Positions 24,542 to 32,173 of a stretch of DNA of 64,000 bases are shown one piece after another. Every line of letters starts with the position of its first letter. Positions within the stretch are counted from its first letter, which is position 1. Position numbers and translations under genes: made by a program. Under the pieces are notes generated by a model, which was not told where the DNA came from, searched no databases, and saw only the letters and a program-made list of their open reading frames with translations. This stretch comes from Tabrizicola_A sp965284335 (GTDB lineage: Bacteria > Pseudomonadota > Alphaproteobacteria > Rhodobacterales > Rhodobacteraceae): assembly GCF_965284335.1 (NCBI RefSeq), contig NZ_OZ260076.1; one strand, written 5' to 3'.

Positions 24542-24961
24542 TTAGTCTTCAAAGGCCTCATTCGCGGCGGTGCGGGCGTGGTCAGCCGCACCTTTGGCCG
24601 AAGGATCACGATCAACGAATTCGATGATCGCCATCGGGGCCATATCGCCATAGCGGAAGCCGGCCTTCAGGATGCGGACATAACCGCCCTGACGGTTGGC
24701 ATAGCGCGGGCCGAGGATTTCGAACAGGCGCGCAGTATGGATGTCTTGCTTCAGCTGGGCATGGGCCTGACGGCGGGCGTGCAGATCGCCACGCTTGGCC
24801 AAAGTGACCAGCTTTTCGATGATCGGACGCAGTTCCTTGGCCTTGGGCAAGGTGGTCTTGATCTGTTCGTGTTCAATCAGCGAACCGGCCATGTTTGCGA
24901 ACATCGCTTTGCGGTGTTCGTGGGTGCGGTTCAGCTTGCGGTAGCCGTTTGAGTGACGCAT
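24542..24961 (-). CDS. rplQ: 50S ribosomal protein L17
   Basis: 139 residues starting MRHSNGYRKLNRTHEHRKAM, with ANMAGSLIEHEQIKTTLPKA and the YVRILKAGFRYGDMAPMAIIE motif of L17. It has a longer C-terminal tail than the E. coli protein, as is normal in alphaproteobacteria. Last gene of the alpha-operon part, before a strong terminator. Confidence 0.98.
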   Translation of the reverse strand: MRHSNGYRKLNRTHEHRKAMFANMAGSLIEHEQIKTTLPKAKELRPIIEKLVTLAKRGDLHARRQAHAQLKQDIHTARLFEILGPRYANRQGGYVRILKAGFRYGDMAPMAIIEFVDRDPSAKGAADHARTAANEAFED

Positions 24962-25073
24962 CGGAATCTCCTAATCGCGTGTTTTGCTTTGTCCGGCAGG
25001 GCCTGCTTCTGGTCCCGCTCACCTTGGAGCCTTTCGGCCCATGTTTTCCCCGGCAGCCCGGGCATTTTAGCGG

Positions 25074-25113
25074 CCCCCCTCCCCCTCCGTGAGGAGGGGA
25101 TGGGGGCGGGGGT
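25074..25113. repeat. GC-rich hairpin repeat between rpoA and rplQ (CCCCTCC family, copy 1)
   Basis: CCCCTCC and GGAGGGG face each other around GTGA, followed by ATGGGGGCGGGGG. A closely similar sequence with longer arms lies at 36611-36649. The 159-bp rpoA-rplQ gap holds no other recognisable feature. Confidence 0.6.
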
Positions 25114-25120
25114 TGCCCCC

Positions 25121-26137
25121 TTAGAACTGGTCTTCGAAGCGCTTGGCCAGCTCTTCGATATTCTCTGGCGGCCAGTCTTCGACTTCCATACCCAGATGCA
25201 GGCCCATACCCGACAGCACTTCCTTGATTTCGTTCAAGGACTTGCGGCCGAAGTTCGGGGTGCGCAGCATCTCGGCTTCGGTTTTCTGGATCAGATCGCC
25301 GATATACACGATGTTGTCGTTCTTCAGGCAGTTGGCCGAACGGACCGAAAGCTCCAGCTCGTCCACCTTCTTCAGCAGAAGCGGATTGAACTCAAGGCCC
25401 GCATCTACTTCGCCCGCCTTGGCCGATTCCGGCTCGTCGAAGTTGACGAACACGCCCAGCTGGTCCTGAAGGATGCGCGCGGCATAGGCCACGGCGTCAT
25501 CGGGGGTCAGCGAGCCATCGGTTTCGATCTTCATGGTCAGCTTGTCATAGTCCAGCACCTGGCCCTCACGGGTGGGCTGCACTTCGTAAGACACTTTCTT
25601 GACCGGCGAATAGATCGCGTCGATCGGGATCAGGCCAATCGGTGCATCCTCGGGGCGGTTCTTGTCGGCCGAAACATAGCCCTTGCCGGTGTTGACCGTC
25701 AGTTCCATGTAAACGTCAGCGCCATCGTCAAGGTGGCAGATGACGTGGTCCTTGTTCAGAACCTCGATCCCGTTGGTTTCCGAGATGTCACTTGCGGTGA
25801 CAACGCCCGGGCCTTTGGCGGAAATCGACAGGCGCTTTGGCCCTTCGACATCCATCTTGAGGCGAACGCCCTTGAGGTTCAGCACGATGTCGGTGACATC
25901 TTCACGAACGCCGGCGACGGAGGAAAACTCATGCAGGACGTTGTCGATCTGCACCGAGGTGATGGCCGCGCCTTGCAGCGACGACATCAGCACGCGGCGC
26001 AGCGCGTTGCCCAGCGTCAGACCAAAGCCACGCTCCAGCGGTTCGGCGATAACGGTCGCCACGCGCTGAGCATCAGCCCCGGCCTTTACGACCAGTTGCT
26101 GCGGCTTGATGAGTTCCTGCCAATTCTTGTGGATCAT
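25121..26137 (-). CDS. rpoA: DNA-directed RNA polymerase subunit alpha
   Basis: 338 residues from the ATG at 26137 (MIHKNWQEL, the usual alphaproteobacterial N-terminus). The N-terminal domain (about 1-235) carries PLERGFGLTLGNALRRVLMSS, which drives alpha dimerisation. The C-terminal domain (about 250-320) with RSANCLKNDNIVYIGDLIQ and LNEIKEVLSGMGL binds UP elements and activators. Full length. Confidence 0.98.
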   Translation of the reverse strand: MIHKNWQELIKPQQLVVKAGADAQRVATVIAEPLERGFGLTLGNALRRVLMSSLQGAAITSVQIDNVLHEFSSVAGVREDVTDIVLNLKGVRLKMDVEGPKRLSISAKGPGVVTASDISETNGIEVLNKDHVICHLDDGADVYMELTVNTGKGYVSADKNRPEDAPIGLIPIDAIYSPVKKVSYEVQPTREGQVLDYDKLTMKIETDGSLTPDDAVAYAARILQDQLGVFVNFDEPESAKAGEVDAGLEFNPLLLKKVDELELSVRSANCLKNDNIVYIGDLIQKTEAEMLRTPNFGRKSLNEIKEVLSGMGLHLGMEVEDWPPENIEELAKRFEDQF

Positions 26138-26254
26138 GCTTTCGCCTCCATTCTTGTCGCCTGCCGATGTCCAGTAAGCAGGTAACGCCCGAGGATCTGT
26201 AATCACGAAATCGGGCCGCGCGAAATCGCACGGCCCGATTGAATCAAAATAGCG

Positions 26255-26650
26255 TTAGACGCGGCGGCGCTTCGGCGGACGGCAGCCGTTGTGCGCAAGC
26301 GGGGTCACATCACGGATCGAGGTGATGCTAAAGCCGACTGCAGCCAGCGCGCGCAGCGCCGATTCACGGCCCGAACCGGGGCCCTGCACTTCGACTTCCA
26401 GCGTCTTCACGCCATGCTCTTGCGCCTTACGACCAGCGTCTTCAGCAGCCATCTGGGCAGCGTAAGGGGTCGACTTACGCGAACCCTTGAAGCCCATGGT
26501 GCCCGAGGACGACCACGAAATTGCGTTGCCCTGAACGTCAGAGATCAGGATTTTGGTGTTGTTGAACGAAGAATTCACATGCGCAACGCCAGCGGCGATA
26601 TTCTTGCGCTCTTTTTTCTTCGTGCGGGATGATTTTGTATCGCGTGCCAT
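26255..26650 (-). CDS. rpsK: 30S ribosomal protein S11
   Basis: 131 residues. It has GVAHVNSSFNNTKILISDVQG, SSSGTMGFKGSRKSTPYAAQ and the C-terminal IRDVTPLAHNGCRPPKRRRV. It starts 13 bp after rpsM; the 117-bp gap to rpoA is the longest non-coding space in this half and shows nothing obvious. Confidence 0.98.
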   Translation of the reverse strand: MARDTKSSRTKKKERKNIAAGVAHVNSSFNNTKILISDVQGNAISWSSSGTMGFKGSRKSTPYAAQMAAEDAGRKAQEHGVKTLEVEVQGPGSGRESALRALAAVGFSITSIRDVTPLAHNGCRPPKRRRV

Positions 26651-26663
26651 AGTGCCCTACCCC

Positions 26664-27032
26664 TTATTTCTTCTTGCCAGCGATGGCTTTTGCGGGGCCC
26701 TTGCGGGTGCGAGCGTTCGTATGGGTGCGCTGACCGCGGACCGGCAGGCCCTTACGGTGACGCAGGCCACGATAGCAACCAAGGTCCATCAGACGCTTGA
26801 TGTTCATCGACACTTCGCGACGCAGATCGCCTTCAACGGTGAAGTTGGCGTCAATGTATTCGCGGATCGCGAGCACTTCGGCGTCGGTCAGCTGATTGAC
26901 GCGACGCGCGCGGTCGATGTTCAGCGCAGCGCAGATGGCTTCGGCATTATGTGCGCCGATACCAGCGATATACTGCAAAGAAATGGGAACCCGTTTTTGC
27001 GTCGGGATGTTGACGCCAGCAATACGTGCCAA
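26664..27032 (-). CDS. rpsM: 30S ribosomal protein S13
   Basis: 122 residues, with MARIAGVNIPTQKRVPISL, YIAGIGAHNAEAIC and the basic RHRKGLPVRGQRTHTNARTRKG segment. It binds the top of the small-subunit head and contacts the P-site tRNA. Downstream of adk by 179 bp, with a hairpin in between. Confidence 0.98.
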   Translation of the reverse strand: MARIAGVNIPTQKRVPISLQYIAGIGAHNAEAICAALNIDRARRVNQLTDAEVLAIREYIDANFTVEGDLRREVSMNIKRLMDLGCYRGLRHRKGLPVRGQRTHTNARTRKGPAKAIAGKKK

Positions 27033-27132
27033 ACGTATCTTCCTTCATGGTTGCGGTTCCGTAGCGCCAGAACCTTTTTTCACAACAGCCGGGATTTTGC
27101 CCGACAACGATCTTCCCGATAAAGGGAAACCC

Positions 27133-27169
27133 AAAGCACGGGCGATTCCGTGTCGGGACGCCGTGCTTT
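27133..27169 (-). terminator. Hairpin between adk and rpsM
   Basis: AAAGCACGG (27133-27141) and CCGTGCTTT (27161-27169) form a 9-bp stem with a GC-rich 19-nt loop. On the minus strand it is followed by GGGTTTCCCTTTAT. It may partly terminate or protect the secY-adk message before rpsM. Confidence 0.4.
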
Positions 27170-27211
27170 AGGGTCTTTCCCCCTGCGCGTCAAGCGCGGG
27201 CGCGCAGAATC

Positions 27212-27796
27212 TCATGCCTTGTCAAGAACTTTCGCAATCGCGGCCGCGACATGCTCCATCGCGGTCATGCCATCGACGTGCACCAGGCTTTTCTTGGCCC
27301 AGTAATAGCCGATCAGGGGTGCGGTGTTCTTGTAGTATTCCTGCAGCCGCACAGCAAAGACTTCGGGCGTGTCGTCCTTGCGCACCGGCTGGCCTGCGGC
27401 GCGCGCCTCCTCGGCGCGCTTGACGATGCGGCCGACCAGCGCGGTGTCATCCACCACAAGCTCGATCACCGCGTCCAGCGTCAACCCTCGCTTGGCCAGC
27501 AGATCGGCCAGCGCATCGGCCTGTTTCAGGGTGCGCGGAAAGCCGTCAAAGATGAACCCGCCGGGCGCGCCCTTTTCCAGCTTTTCCTCGATCAGGCCGA
27601 TGACGATCTCATCTGTGACGAGACCGCCCTTTTCCATCACCTCGGCCACACGGCGGCCCATTTCGGTGCCAGAGGTCTTGGCCTCGCGCAGCATATCGCC
27701 GGTCGACAGTTGCACCATGGCGCGTTCATCTACCAGCCGCTTGGCCTGCGTGCCCTTGCCCGCCCCAGGCGGCCCCAAAAGGATGATATTCGCCAT
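27212..27796 (-). CDS. adk: Adenylate kinase
   Basis: 194 residues. P-loop GPPGAGKGTQAKRL (about 7-20), the NMP-binding part with QLSTGDMLR, GFPRTLKQADAL, and a short LID-type region with no zinc cysteines. This is the short adenylate kinase form. It interconverts AMP+ATP and 2 ADP. The position after secY is normal for the alphaproteobacterial spc operon. Confidence 0.97.
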   Translation of the reverse strand: MANIILLGPPGAGKGTQAKRLVDERAMVQLSTGDMLREAKTSGTEMGRRVAEVMEKGGLVTDEIVIGLIEEKLEKGAPGGFIFDGFPRTLKQADALADLLAKRGLTLDAVIELVVDDTALVGRIVKRAEEARAAGQPVRKDDTPEVFAVRLQEYYKNTAPLIGYYWAKKSLVHVDGMTAMEHVAAAIAKVLDKA

Positions 27797-27808
27797 GGTC
27801 TTCCCCTT

Positions 27809-29164
27809 TTAGCGCCGCGTCGGAGCCTTCGGGGTGCGTTTCTTGCCCCGCAGGTTCGACTTTTCGATCAGCCCTTCATATTGATGGGCCAGAAGATGCG
27901 ATTGCACCTGATTGATCGTATCCATGGTCACCGACACCACGATCAACACCGAAGTCCCGCCGAAATAGAAGGGAATGGCGAATTGATCGCGCAGCACTTC
28001 GGGCAGCAAGCAGATCAGCGCCATATAGGCCGACCCCAGCACCAGAACCCGGTTGACCACATATTCCAGATATTCCTCGGTCTTTTTGCCTGGGCGGATG
28101 CCGGGAATAAAGCCGTTCTGGTTTTGCAAATTCTCAGCCACATCGTCGATCTTGAAGGCGACGTTGAAGGTGTAGAAGTAAGAAAAGAACACGATCATGC
28201 CGACGAAGAACAACAGATACAGCGGTTGGCCGGGGCCGAAATAGGCGAGGATCGTCGACATCACCGGACCGGTCTGCGACCCGGAAAAGGTCGAGATGGT
28301 GATCGGCAGCAACAAGAGCGACGAGGCAAAGATCGCCGGGATCACGCCTGCGGGGTTAACCTTGATCGGCAAGTTGGACGAGCCGCCGTCAAACACCTTC
28401 ATGCCCACCTGACGGCGGGGATATTGGATGGTGATCTTGCGCAGCGCGCGCTCCATGAACACCACAGCGGCAATCACGACGACGACCATGATCAGCACGC
28501 CGATGATGACCGGGGTCGAGATCACATTCGACCGGCCCATCGAGAAGAACTGCGCCAAGGCCGCCGGAATTTCCGCCACGATGCCGACGAAGATGATCAG
28601 CGAGATGCCGTTGCCGATGCCGCGGGCGGTGATCTGCTCGCCCAACCACATCAGGAACATCGTGCCACCCACCAGCGTGATGACGCAGGCGGCGATAAAG
28701 AACGCGCCGGGCGTATGGGCCAAGCCCCCCGCCTGCAACGAGACCGCAATGCCATAGCCTTGGAACAGCGCCAGCGCGACCGTGCCATAGCGCGTCCACT
28801 GGTTCATTTTCTTGCGGCCCTGCTCGCCCTCTTTCTTCATCTGTTGCAGTGCAGGCACCATCGACGCCAACAGCTGAACAATGATCGAGGCCGAGATATA
28901 GGGCATGATCCCAAGGGCAAAGATCCCCATGCGGCTGATCGCGCCGCCGGTGAACATGTTGAGGATGCCCCCCAGCCCTGCACCCGCCTCTTGCATGAAT
29001 TCGCGCAAGGCCTGACCGTCAATGCCGGGAACCGGAATATAGGTGCCAAGGCGGTAAACGATCAGCAAGCCAAGGGTAAAGAAGATGCGGCTCCGAAGAT
29101 CCGTCGCCTTACCGAACGCACCCCAAGAAAGGTTGGCCGCCATTTGCTCTGCAGCAGATGCCAT
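27809..29164 (-). CDS. secY: Preprotein translocase subunit SecY
   Basis: 451 residues with ten transmembrane segments. Family motifs include LGTYIPVPGID in the N-terminal part, the plug region around GGAISRMGIFALGIMPYISASI, and the cytoplasmic loop GTSVLIVVSVTMDTINQVQSHL near the C-terminus. It forms the Sec channel. Gap to adk is 12 bp. Confidence 0.98.
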   Translation of the reverse strand: MASAAEQMAANLSWGAFGKATDLRSRIFFTLGLLIVYRLGTYIPVPGIDGQALREFMQEAGAGLGGILNMFTGGAISRMGIFALGIMPYISASIIVQLLASMVPALQQMKKEGEQGRKKMNQWTRYGTVALALFQGYGIAVSLQAGGLAHTPGAFFIAACVITLVGGTMFLMWLGEQITARGIGNGISLIIFVGIVAEIPAALAQFFSMGRSNVISTPVIIGVLIMVVVVIAAVVFMERALRKITIQYPRRQVGMKVFDGGSSNLPIKVNPAGVIPAIFASSLLLLPITISTFSGSQTGPVMSTILAYFGPGQPLYLLFFVGMIVFFSYFYTFNVAFKIDDVAENLQNQNGFIPGIRPGKKTEEYLEYVVNRVLVLGSAYMALICLLPEVLRDQFAIPFYFGGTSVLIVVSVTMDTINQVQSHLLAHQYEGLIEKSNLRGKKRTPKAPTRR

Positions 29165-29267
29165 CTTTGGTCTCTTTCATGCACAGCGCCGCCGAACCGT
29201 TCTCCGGTCGGCGGCGCGGGAAAACTTGTTGGATGATGTAAGCGGTCTTTTGACCGCTCACAACCTC

Positions 29268-29735
29268 TTATTCAGCCGCTGCTGCAACCGTGAGCGAACC
29301 GCCAGCGGCCTTTACGGCCTCAATCGCGGCAGCCGATGCGCCGGTCACCACCAGCTTGACGGCGGTTTTGATTTCGCCCTTGTTCAGAACGCGGATGCCG
29401 TCCAGCTTTTGCTTGGTCAGACCAGCCGCGATCAGCGCATCTTCGGTGATCTCTGCCTTGGCATCCAGCTTGCCCAGACCGATGAACTTCTCGATCAGGC
29501 CCAGATTGATGACAGCGAATTGCTTTTGGTTCGGCTTGTTAAAGCCGCGCTTCGGCAGACGACGATAAAGCGGCATCTGGCCGCCTTCATAGCCACCGAT
29601 CGCCACACCCGAACGCGATTTCTGGCCCTTGATACCACGGCCAGCAGTCTTGCCCTTGCCCGAGCCGGGACCACGCGCCACACGCTTTTTCTTGCGGGCT
29701 GCGCCTTCGTTGTCGGAAAGTTCATGCAGTTTCAT
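29268..29735 (-). CDS. rplO: 50S ribosomal protein L15
   Basis: 155 residues from the ATG at 29735 (MKLHELSDNEGA). RGPGSGKGKTAGRGIKGQKSR and GYEGGQMPLYRRLPKRGF are the L15 hallmarks. Here L15 is not coupled to L30 as usual: a 207-bp leader with a promoter and duplicated hairpins, and then ectC, lie upstream. Confidence 0.98.
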   Translation of the reverse strand: MKLHELSDNEGAARKKKRVARGPGSGKGKTAGRGIKGQKSRSGVAIGGYEGGQMPLYRRLPKRGFNKPNQKQFAVINLGLIEKFIGLGKLDAKAEITEDALIAAGLTKQKLDGIRVLNKGEIKTAVKLVVTGASAAAIEAVKAAGGSLTVAAAAE

Positions 29736-29794
29736 GTCGCAAACTCCTATGCCGGAACTGCACCCACTGCGACGGCGGGGCAAACACGGCGTTT

Positions 29795-29867
29795 CTTGTT
29801 GGTTATGTGACGCGGGGCGTCACGGGTCTTGTTGGTTATGTGACGCGGGGCGTCACGGGTCTTGTTG
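29795..29867. repeat. Tandem 33-bp repeat, two exact copies, in the rplO leader
   Basis: The unit starting CTTGTTGGTTATG occurs at 29795-29827 and again, identical, at 29828-29860; a partial third copy (CTTGTTG) follows at 29861-29867. Each unit contains a hairpin GTGACGC-GGG-GCGTCAC. It lies downstream of the candidate rplO promoter, so the mRNA leader should carry two identical stem-loops. There are too few copies for a CRISPR array and there are no spacers. Confidence 0.9.
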
Positions 29868-29896
29868 ATTCTTGTGAGCCTAAGGTCCACCGGGGG

Positions 29897-29925
29897 CGTA
29901 TAGTGGTCCGCGCCAGATCAATCAA
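29897..29925 (-). promoter_or_regulatory. Candidate sigma-70 promoter for rplO-secY-adk-rpsMK-rpoA-rplQ
   Basis: Read on the minus strand: TTGATT (29925-29920), 17 bp, TATACG (29902-29897). It lies between the ectC stop hairpin and the tandem leader repeats, about 160 bp upstream of rplO. The -10 hexamer equals that of the candidate rpmC promoter at 34773-34801. Confidence 0.55.
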
Positions 29926-29952
29926 GCCCCGTAGGGCGGGGCTTACCCCGCC
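29924..29952. repeat. GTAGGGYGGGG hairpin repeat, copy at the ectC 3' end
   Basis: GTAGGGCGGGG followed by an ACCCCGCC arm (29931-29952), overlapping an 8-bp stem AAGCCCCG/CGGGGCTT (29924-29944). The ectC stop codon (29943-29945) and its last three codons lie inside it. On the minus strand it can act as the ectC terminator. A second copy is at 30422-30444. Confidence 0.7.
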
Positions 29953-30332
29953 GCAGGTGCCGGATAGCTGCCGGACGCATCATGCTTTTCCTGCCCCGTC
30001 AGCGCAGGCGTAAAGACACAGATAATCCGCAGGTCGGTGGTGGCGCGCAGAAGATGCGCCTCGTGGTGGTCCAGAACATAAACCGTGCCTGGGCCGAGGG
30101 GCCAGGTCTGGCCGGTTGCCACATTCACCACCTCGCCCACGCCTTCGATGACATAGTTGGTCTCAACGTGGTTTTTGTATTCCAAATGCTGCTCGGTCCC
30201 CGCCTTGCACAGCGTATCATGCAGCGAATAGCCAAGGCCATCGGCGGCCAAAAGGATGCGGCGGCTTTCAAACGCCTCACCCTTCACATGGGCGGATGTG
30301 TTCAGAATTGAGGCGAGGGTTCGGACGATCAT
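29943..30332 (-). CDS. ectC: Solitary L-ectoine synthase (EctC)
   Basis: 129 residues, full length for EctC, a cupin-fold enzyme that cyclises N-gamma-acetyl-diaminobutyrate to the osmolyte ectoine. MIVRTLASIL, SRRILLAADGLGYSLHDT, GTEQHLEYKNHVETNYVIEG, and CVFTPALTGQEKHDASGSYP follow the family throughout. The iron ligands known for EctC fall at the same numbers here (Glu57, Tyr85, His93), and Phe107 and His117 are also kept. AAAGGTG lies 5 bp before the ATG. No ectA, ectB or ectD is nearby; the gene sits alone inside the spc ribosomal operon between rpmD and rplO, bounded by hairpins. Solitary ectC genes are known in some bacteria, where substrate must come from elsewhere or the reverse (hydrolase) reaction may matter; which applies here is unknown. 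Confidence 0.9.
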   Translation of the reverse strand: MIVRTLASILNTSAHVKGEAFESRRILLAADGLGYSLHDTLCKAGTEQHLEYKNHVETNYVIEGVGEVVNVATGQTWPLGPGTVYVLDHHEAHLLRATTDLRIICVFTPALTGQEKHDASGSYPAPAAG

Positions 30333-30379
30333 GGCAGCACCTTTGTCTGTGAAATTTGCCCAACCATGCCGAATTCAAC

Positions 30380-30415
30380 AAGAAATGCAAACGCCCCGAG
30401 GTTTCCCCCGGGGCG
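30380..30415 (-). terminator. Terminator-like hairpin after rpmD
   Basis: CGCCCCG (30392-30398) and CGGGGCG (30409-30415) form a stem; on the minus strand TTTGCATTTCTT follows. It lies 36 bp after the rpmD stop and ahead of ectC, so it should reduce transcription from the rpmC-rpmD unit into ectC. Confidence 0.6.
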
Positions 30416-30421
30416 CAATCT

Positions 30422-30444
30422 GTAGGGTGGGGTTGCACCCCACC
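30422..30444. repeat. GTAGGGYGGGG hairpin repeat, copy downstream of rpmD
   Basis: GTAGGGTGGGG then an ACCCCACC arm. It is the same element as 29931-29952 in the same orientation; the T-A pair here replaces C-G there, so the stem is kept by paired changes. It starts 6 bp after the rpmD stop on the minus strand. Confidence 0.7.
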
Positions 30445-30450
30445 AAACGC

Positions 30451-30669
30451 TTAGCCGCGCTCTTCGATGATCTCGACGAGGTGGCGGATCTTGTTCACCA
30501 TGCCGCGCACGGAAGGGGTATCTTCCAGCTCACGGGTGCGGTTCATCTTGTTCAGCCCCAGACCCTTCAGGGTCGCGGTCTGCACAGCCGGGCGGCGGGC
30601 AGCCGAGGCCACCTGCTTGACGACGATGGTTTTCTTGGCGGCCGGGGCCGCTGCTTTCTTCGCTGCCAT
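30451..30669 (-). CDS. rpmD: 50S ribosomal protein L30
   Basis: 72 residues. An Ala/Lys-rich N-terminal extension (about 1-12) precedes the L30 core IVVKQVASAARRP, TLKGLGLNKMNRTRELEDTP and GMVNKIRHLVEI. It is 2 bp from rpsE. In most bacteria rplO follows directly; here it is replaced by hairpins and ectC. Confidence 0.97.
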   Translation of the reverse strand: MAAKKAAAPAAKKTIVVKQVASAARRPAVQTATLKGLGLNKMNRTRELEDTPSVRGMVNKIRHLVEIIEERG

Positions 30670-30671
30670 GA

Positions 30672-31247
30672 TCAGGCCTCCACAACTTCAGCGGCGGGCT
30701 TGTTCAGGATCTCGGCCACCTTCTTGTTACGGCGAGCCGCAACCTGACGGGGCGAGGTCTCTGCTTTCAGACCGTCGATGGTGGCGCGGATCATGTTGTA
30801 GGGGTTCTGCGAGCCGATCGACTTCGCAACAACGTCCTGCAGACCCAGCATTTCGAACACGGCGCGCATCGGGCCGCCGGCGATGATGCCGGTACCCGCC
30901 ACAGCCGAGCGCATCACGACTTTACCGGCGCCATGACGGCCTTCCATGTCGTGGTGCAGCGTGCGGGCGTCCTTCAAGGGCACGCGGATCATCTGGCGCT
31001 TGGCCTGTTCCGTTGCCTTGCGGATCGCTTCCGGCACTTCCTTGGCCTTGCCCTTGCCGAAGCCGACGCGACCTTTCTGGTCACCGACAACGACGAGTGC
31101 AGCAAAGCCAAAGCGCTTGCCGCCCTTTACGGTTTTGGAAACGCGGTTGATTGCCACCAGACGGTCAGCAAACTCCGGAGTTTCCTCGGGCCGGTTGTCG
31201 CGGCGATCATTGCCACGATTTTCCCGGCGGTTTTCACGTTCTGCCAT
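30672..31247 (-). CDS. rpsE: 30S ribosomal protein S5
   Basis: 191 residues. The hydrophilic N-terminal stretch is followed by the double-stranded-RNA-binding-like domain VAINRVSKTVKGGKRFGFAA and the C-terminal domain with GTGIIAGGPMRAVFEMLG and VAKSIGSQNPYNMIRAT. Normal length. Confidence 0.98.
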   Translation of the reverse strand: MAERENRRENRGNDRRDNRPEETPEFADRLVAINRVSKTVKGGKRFGFAALVVVGDQKGRVGFGKGKAKEVPEAIRKATEQAKRQMIRVPLKDARTLHHDMEGRHGAGKVVMRSAVAGTGIIAGGPMRAVFEMLGLQDVVAKSIGSQNPYNMIRATIDGLKAETSPRQVAARRNKKVAEILNKPAAEVVEA

Positions 31248-31258
31248 TTTTCAACTCC

Positions 31259-31618
31259 TCAGAACTTCAGTCCACCTTCACGGGCAGCATCGGCCAAAGC
31301 CTTGATCTTGCCGTGAAAGAGGAAACCGCCACGATCGAAGTAGCACTCTTCGATACCGGCCTTCTTGGCGCGCTCGGCGATGGTGAGACCCACCTTCGCC
31401 GCCGCTTCCACATTGTTCTTGCCGACGAAGCCCAGATCCTTTTCCAAGGTCGAGGCTGCAGCGACGGTGACGCCCTTTACATCGTCGATCAGCTGAACGC
31501 TGATATTCTTCGACGAGCGGTGGACGGACAGGCGAAGACGGCCATTGGCCATCGCCTTGATTTTGTTCCGAACGCGCATGCGGCGCTTGAGGAACAGCTC
31601 TCTTTTGTTGTTCGCCAT
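31259..31618 (-). CDS. rplR: 50S ribosomal protein L18
   Basis: 119 residues with RRMRVRNKIKAMANGRLRLS, VHRSSKNISVQLIDD and the C-terminal YFDRGGFLFHGKIKALADAA. It binds 5S rRNA. 11 bp from rpsE and from rplF. Confidence 0.98.
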   Translation of the reverse strand: MANNKRELFLKRRMRVRNKIKAMANGRLRLSVHRSSKNISVQLIDDVKGVTVAAASTLEKDLGFVGKNNVEAAAKVGLTIAERAKKAGIEECYFDRGGFLFHGKIKALADAAREGGLKF

Positions 31619-31629
31619 TTTTGCGCCCC

Positions 31630-32163
31630 TTACTTCTTCTTGCCTTCCTTGCGGAAGACGAACTCGCCCTTATAGCGGATGCCTTTGCCCTTGTAGGGCT
31701 CGGGCTTGCGCCATTCGCGGATGTTCGCGGCGACTTGGCCAACCTGCTGTTGGTCAATGCCTTCCACAACGATTTCGGTCTGCTTCGGAGAGGTGACGGT
31801 GATGCCTTTGGGAACCTCGAAGTTTACTTCGTGGCTGTAACCCAACGACAGTTTCAAGACGTTGCCAGCCATCGCAGCGCGATAACCCACACCCTGAATT
31901 TCCATCTCTTTCTTGAAGCCGGTGCTGACGCCGATGACCAGATTTTCGATCATCGAACGCGACATGCCCCACTGCTGACGAGCGATCTTCGAGGTGCCGC
32001 GCGGCGTCACCTTGATCGTGTCATTTTCCAGTGTCAGCGTGACGTTGTCGCCAGCGGTGAAGCTGCGGGTGCCCTTCGGGCCTTTGACTTCGACGGTCTG
32101 GCCAGAGATCGTGGCCGAAACGCCTTTGACAAGGGCGACGGGTTTTTTGCCGATACGAGACAT
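31630..32163 (-). CDS. rplF: 50S ribosomal protein L6
   Basis: 177 residues, starting MSRIGKKPVALVKGV. The second domain carries LGYSHEVNFEVPKGITV and the C-terminal signature IREWRKPEPYKGKGIRYKGE. Complete. Confidence 0.98.
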   Translation of the reverse strand: MSRIGKKPVALVKGVSATISGQTVEVKGPKGTRSFTAGDNVTLTLENDTIKVTPRGTSKIARQQWGMSRSMIENLVIGVSTGFKKEMEIQGVGYRAAMAGNVLKLSLGYSHEVNFEVPKGITVTSPKQTEIVVEGIDQQQVGQVAANIREWRKPEPYKGKGIRYKGEFVFRKEGKKK

Positions 32164-32173
32164 TCAACCCTCC

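Noticed and set aside
24953..26185. 410-codon frame on the plus strand opposite rpoA
   Set aside because: Antisense shadow of rpoA.
27251..29236. 661-codon open frame on the plus strand opposite adk and secY
   Set aside because: Its composition (rich in His, Gln, Arg, Asp) is that of an antisense shadow of real genes with GC-rich third positions; secY and adk are unmistakable on the other strand.
29795..29867. CRISPR array
   Set aside because: The two units abut directly with no spacers, and no cas genes are present.
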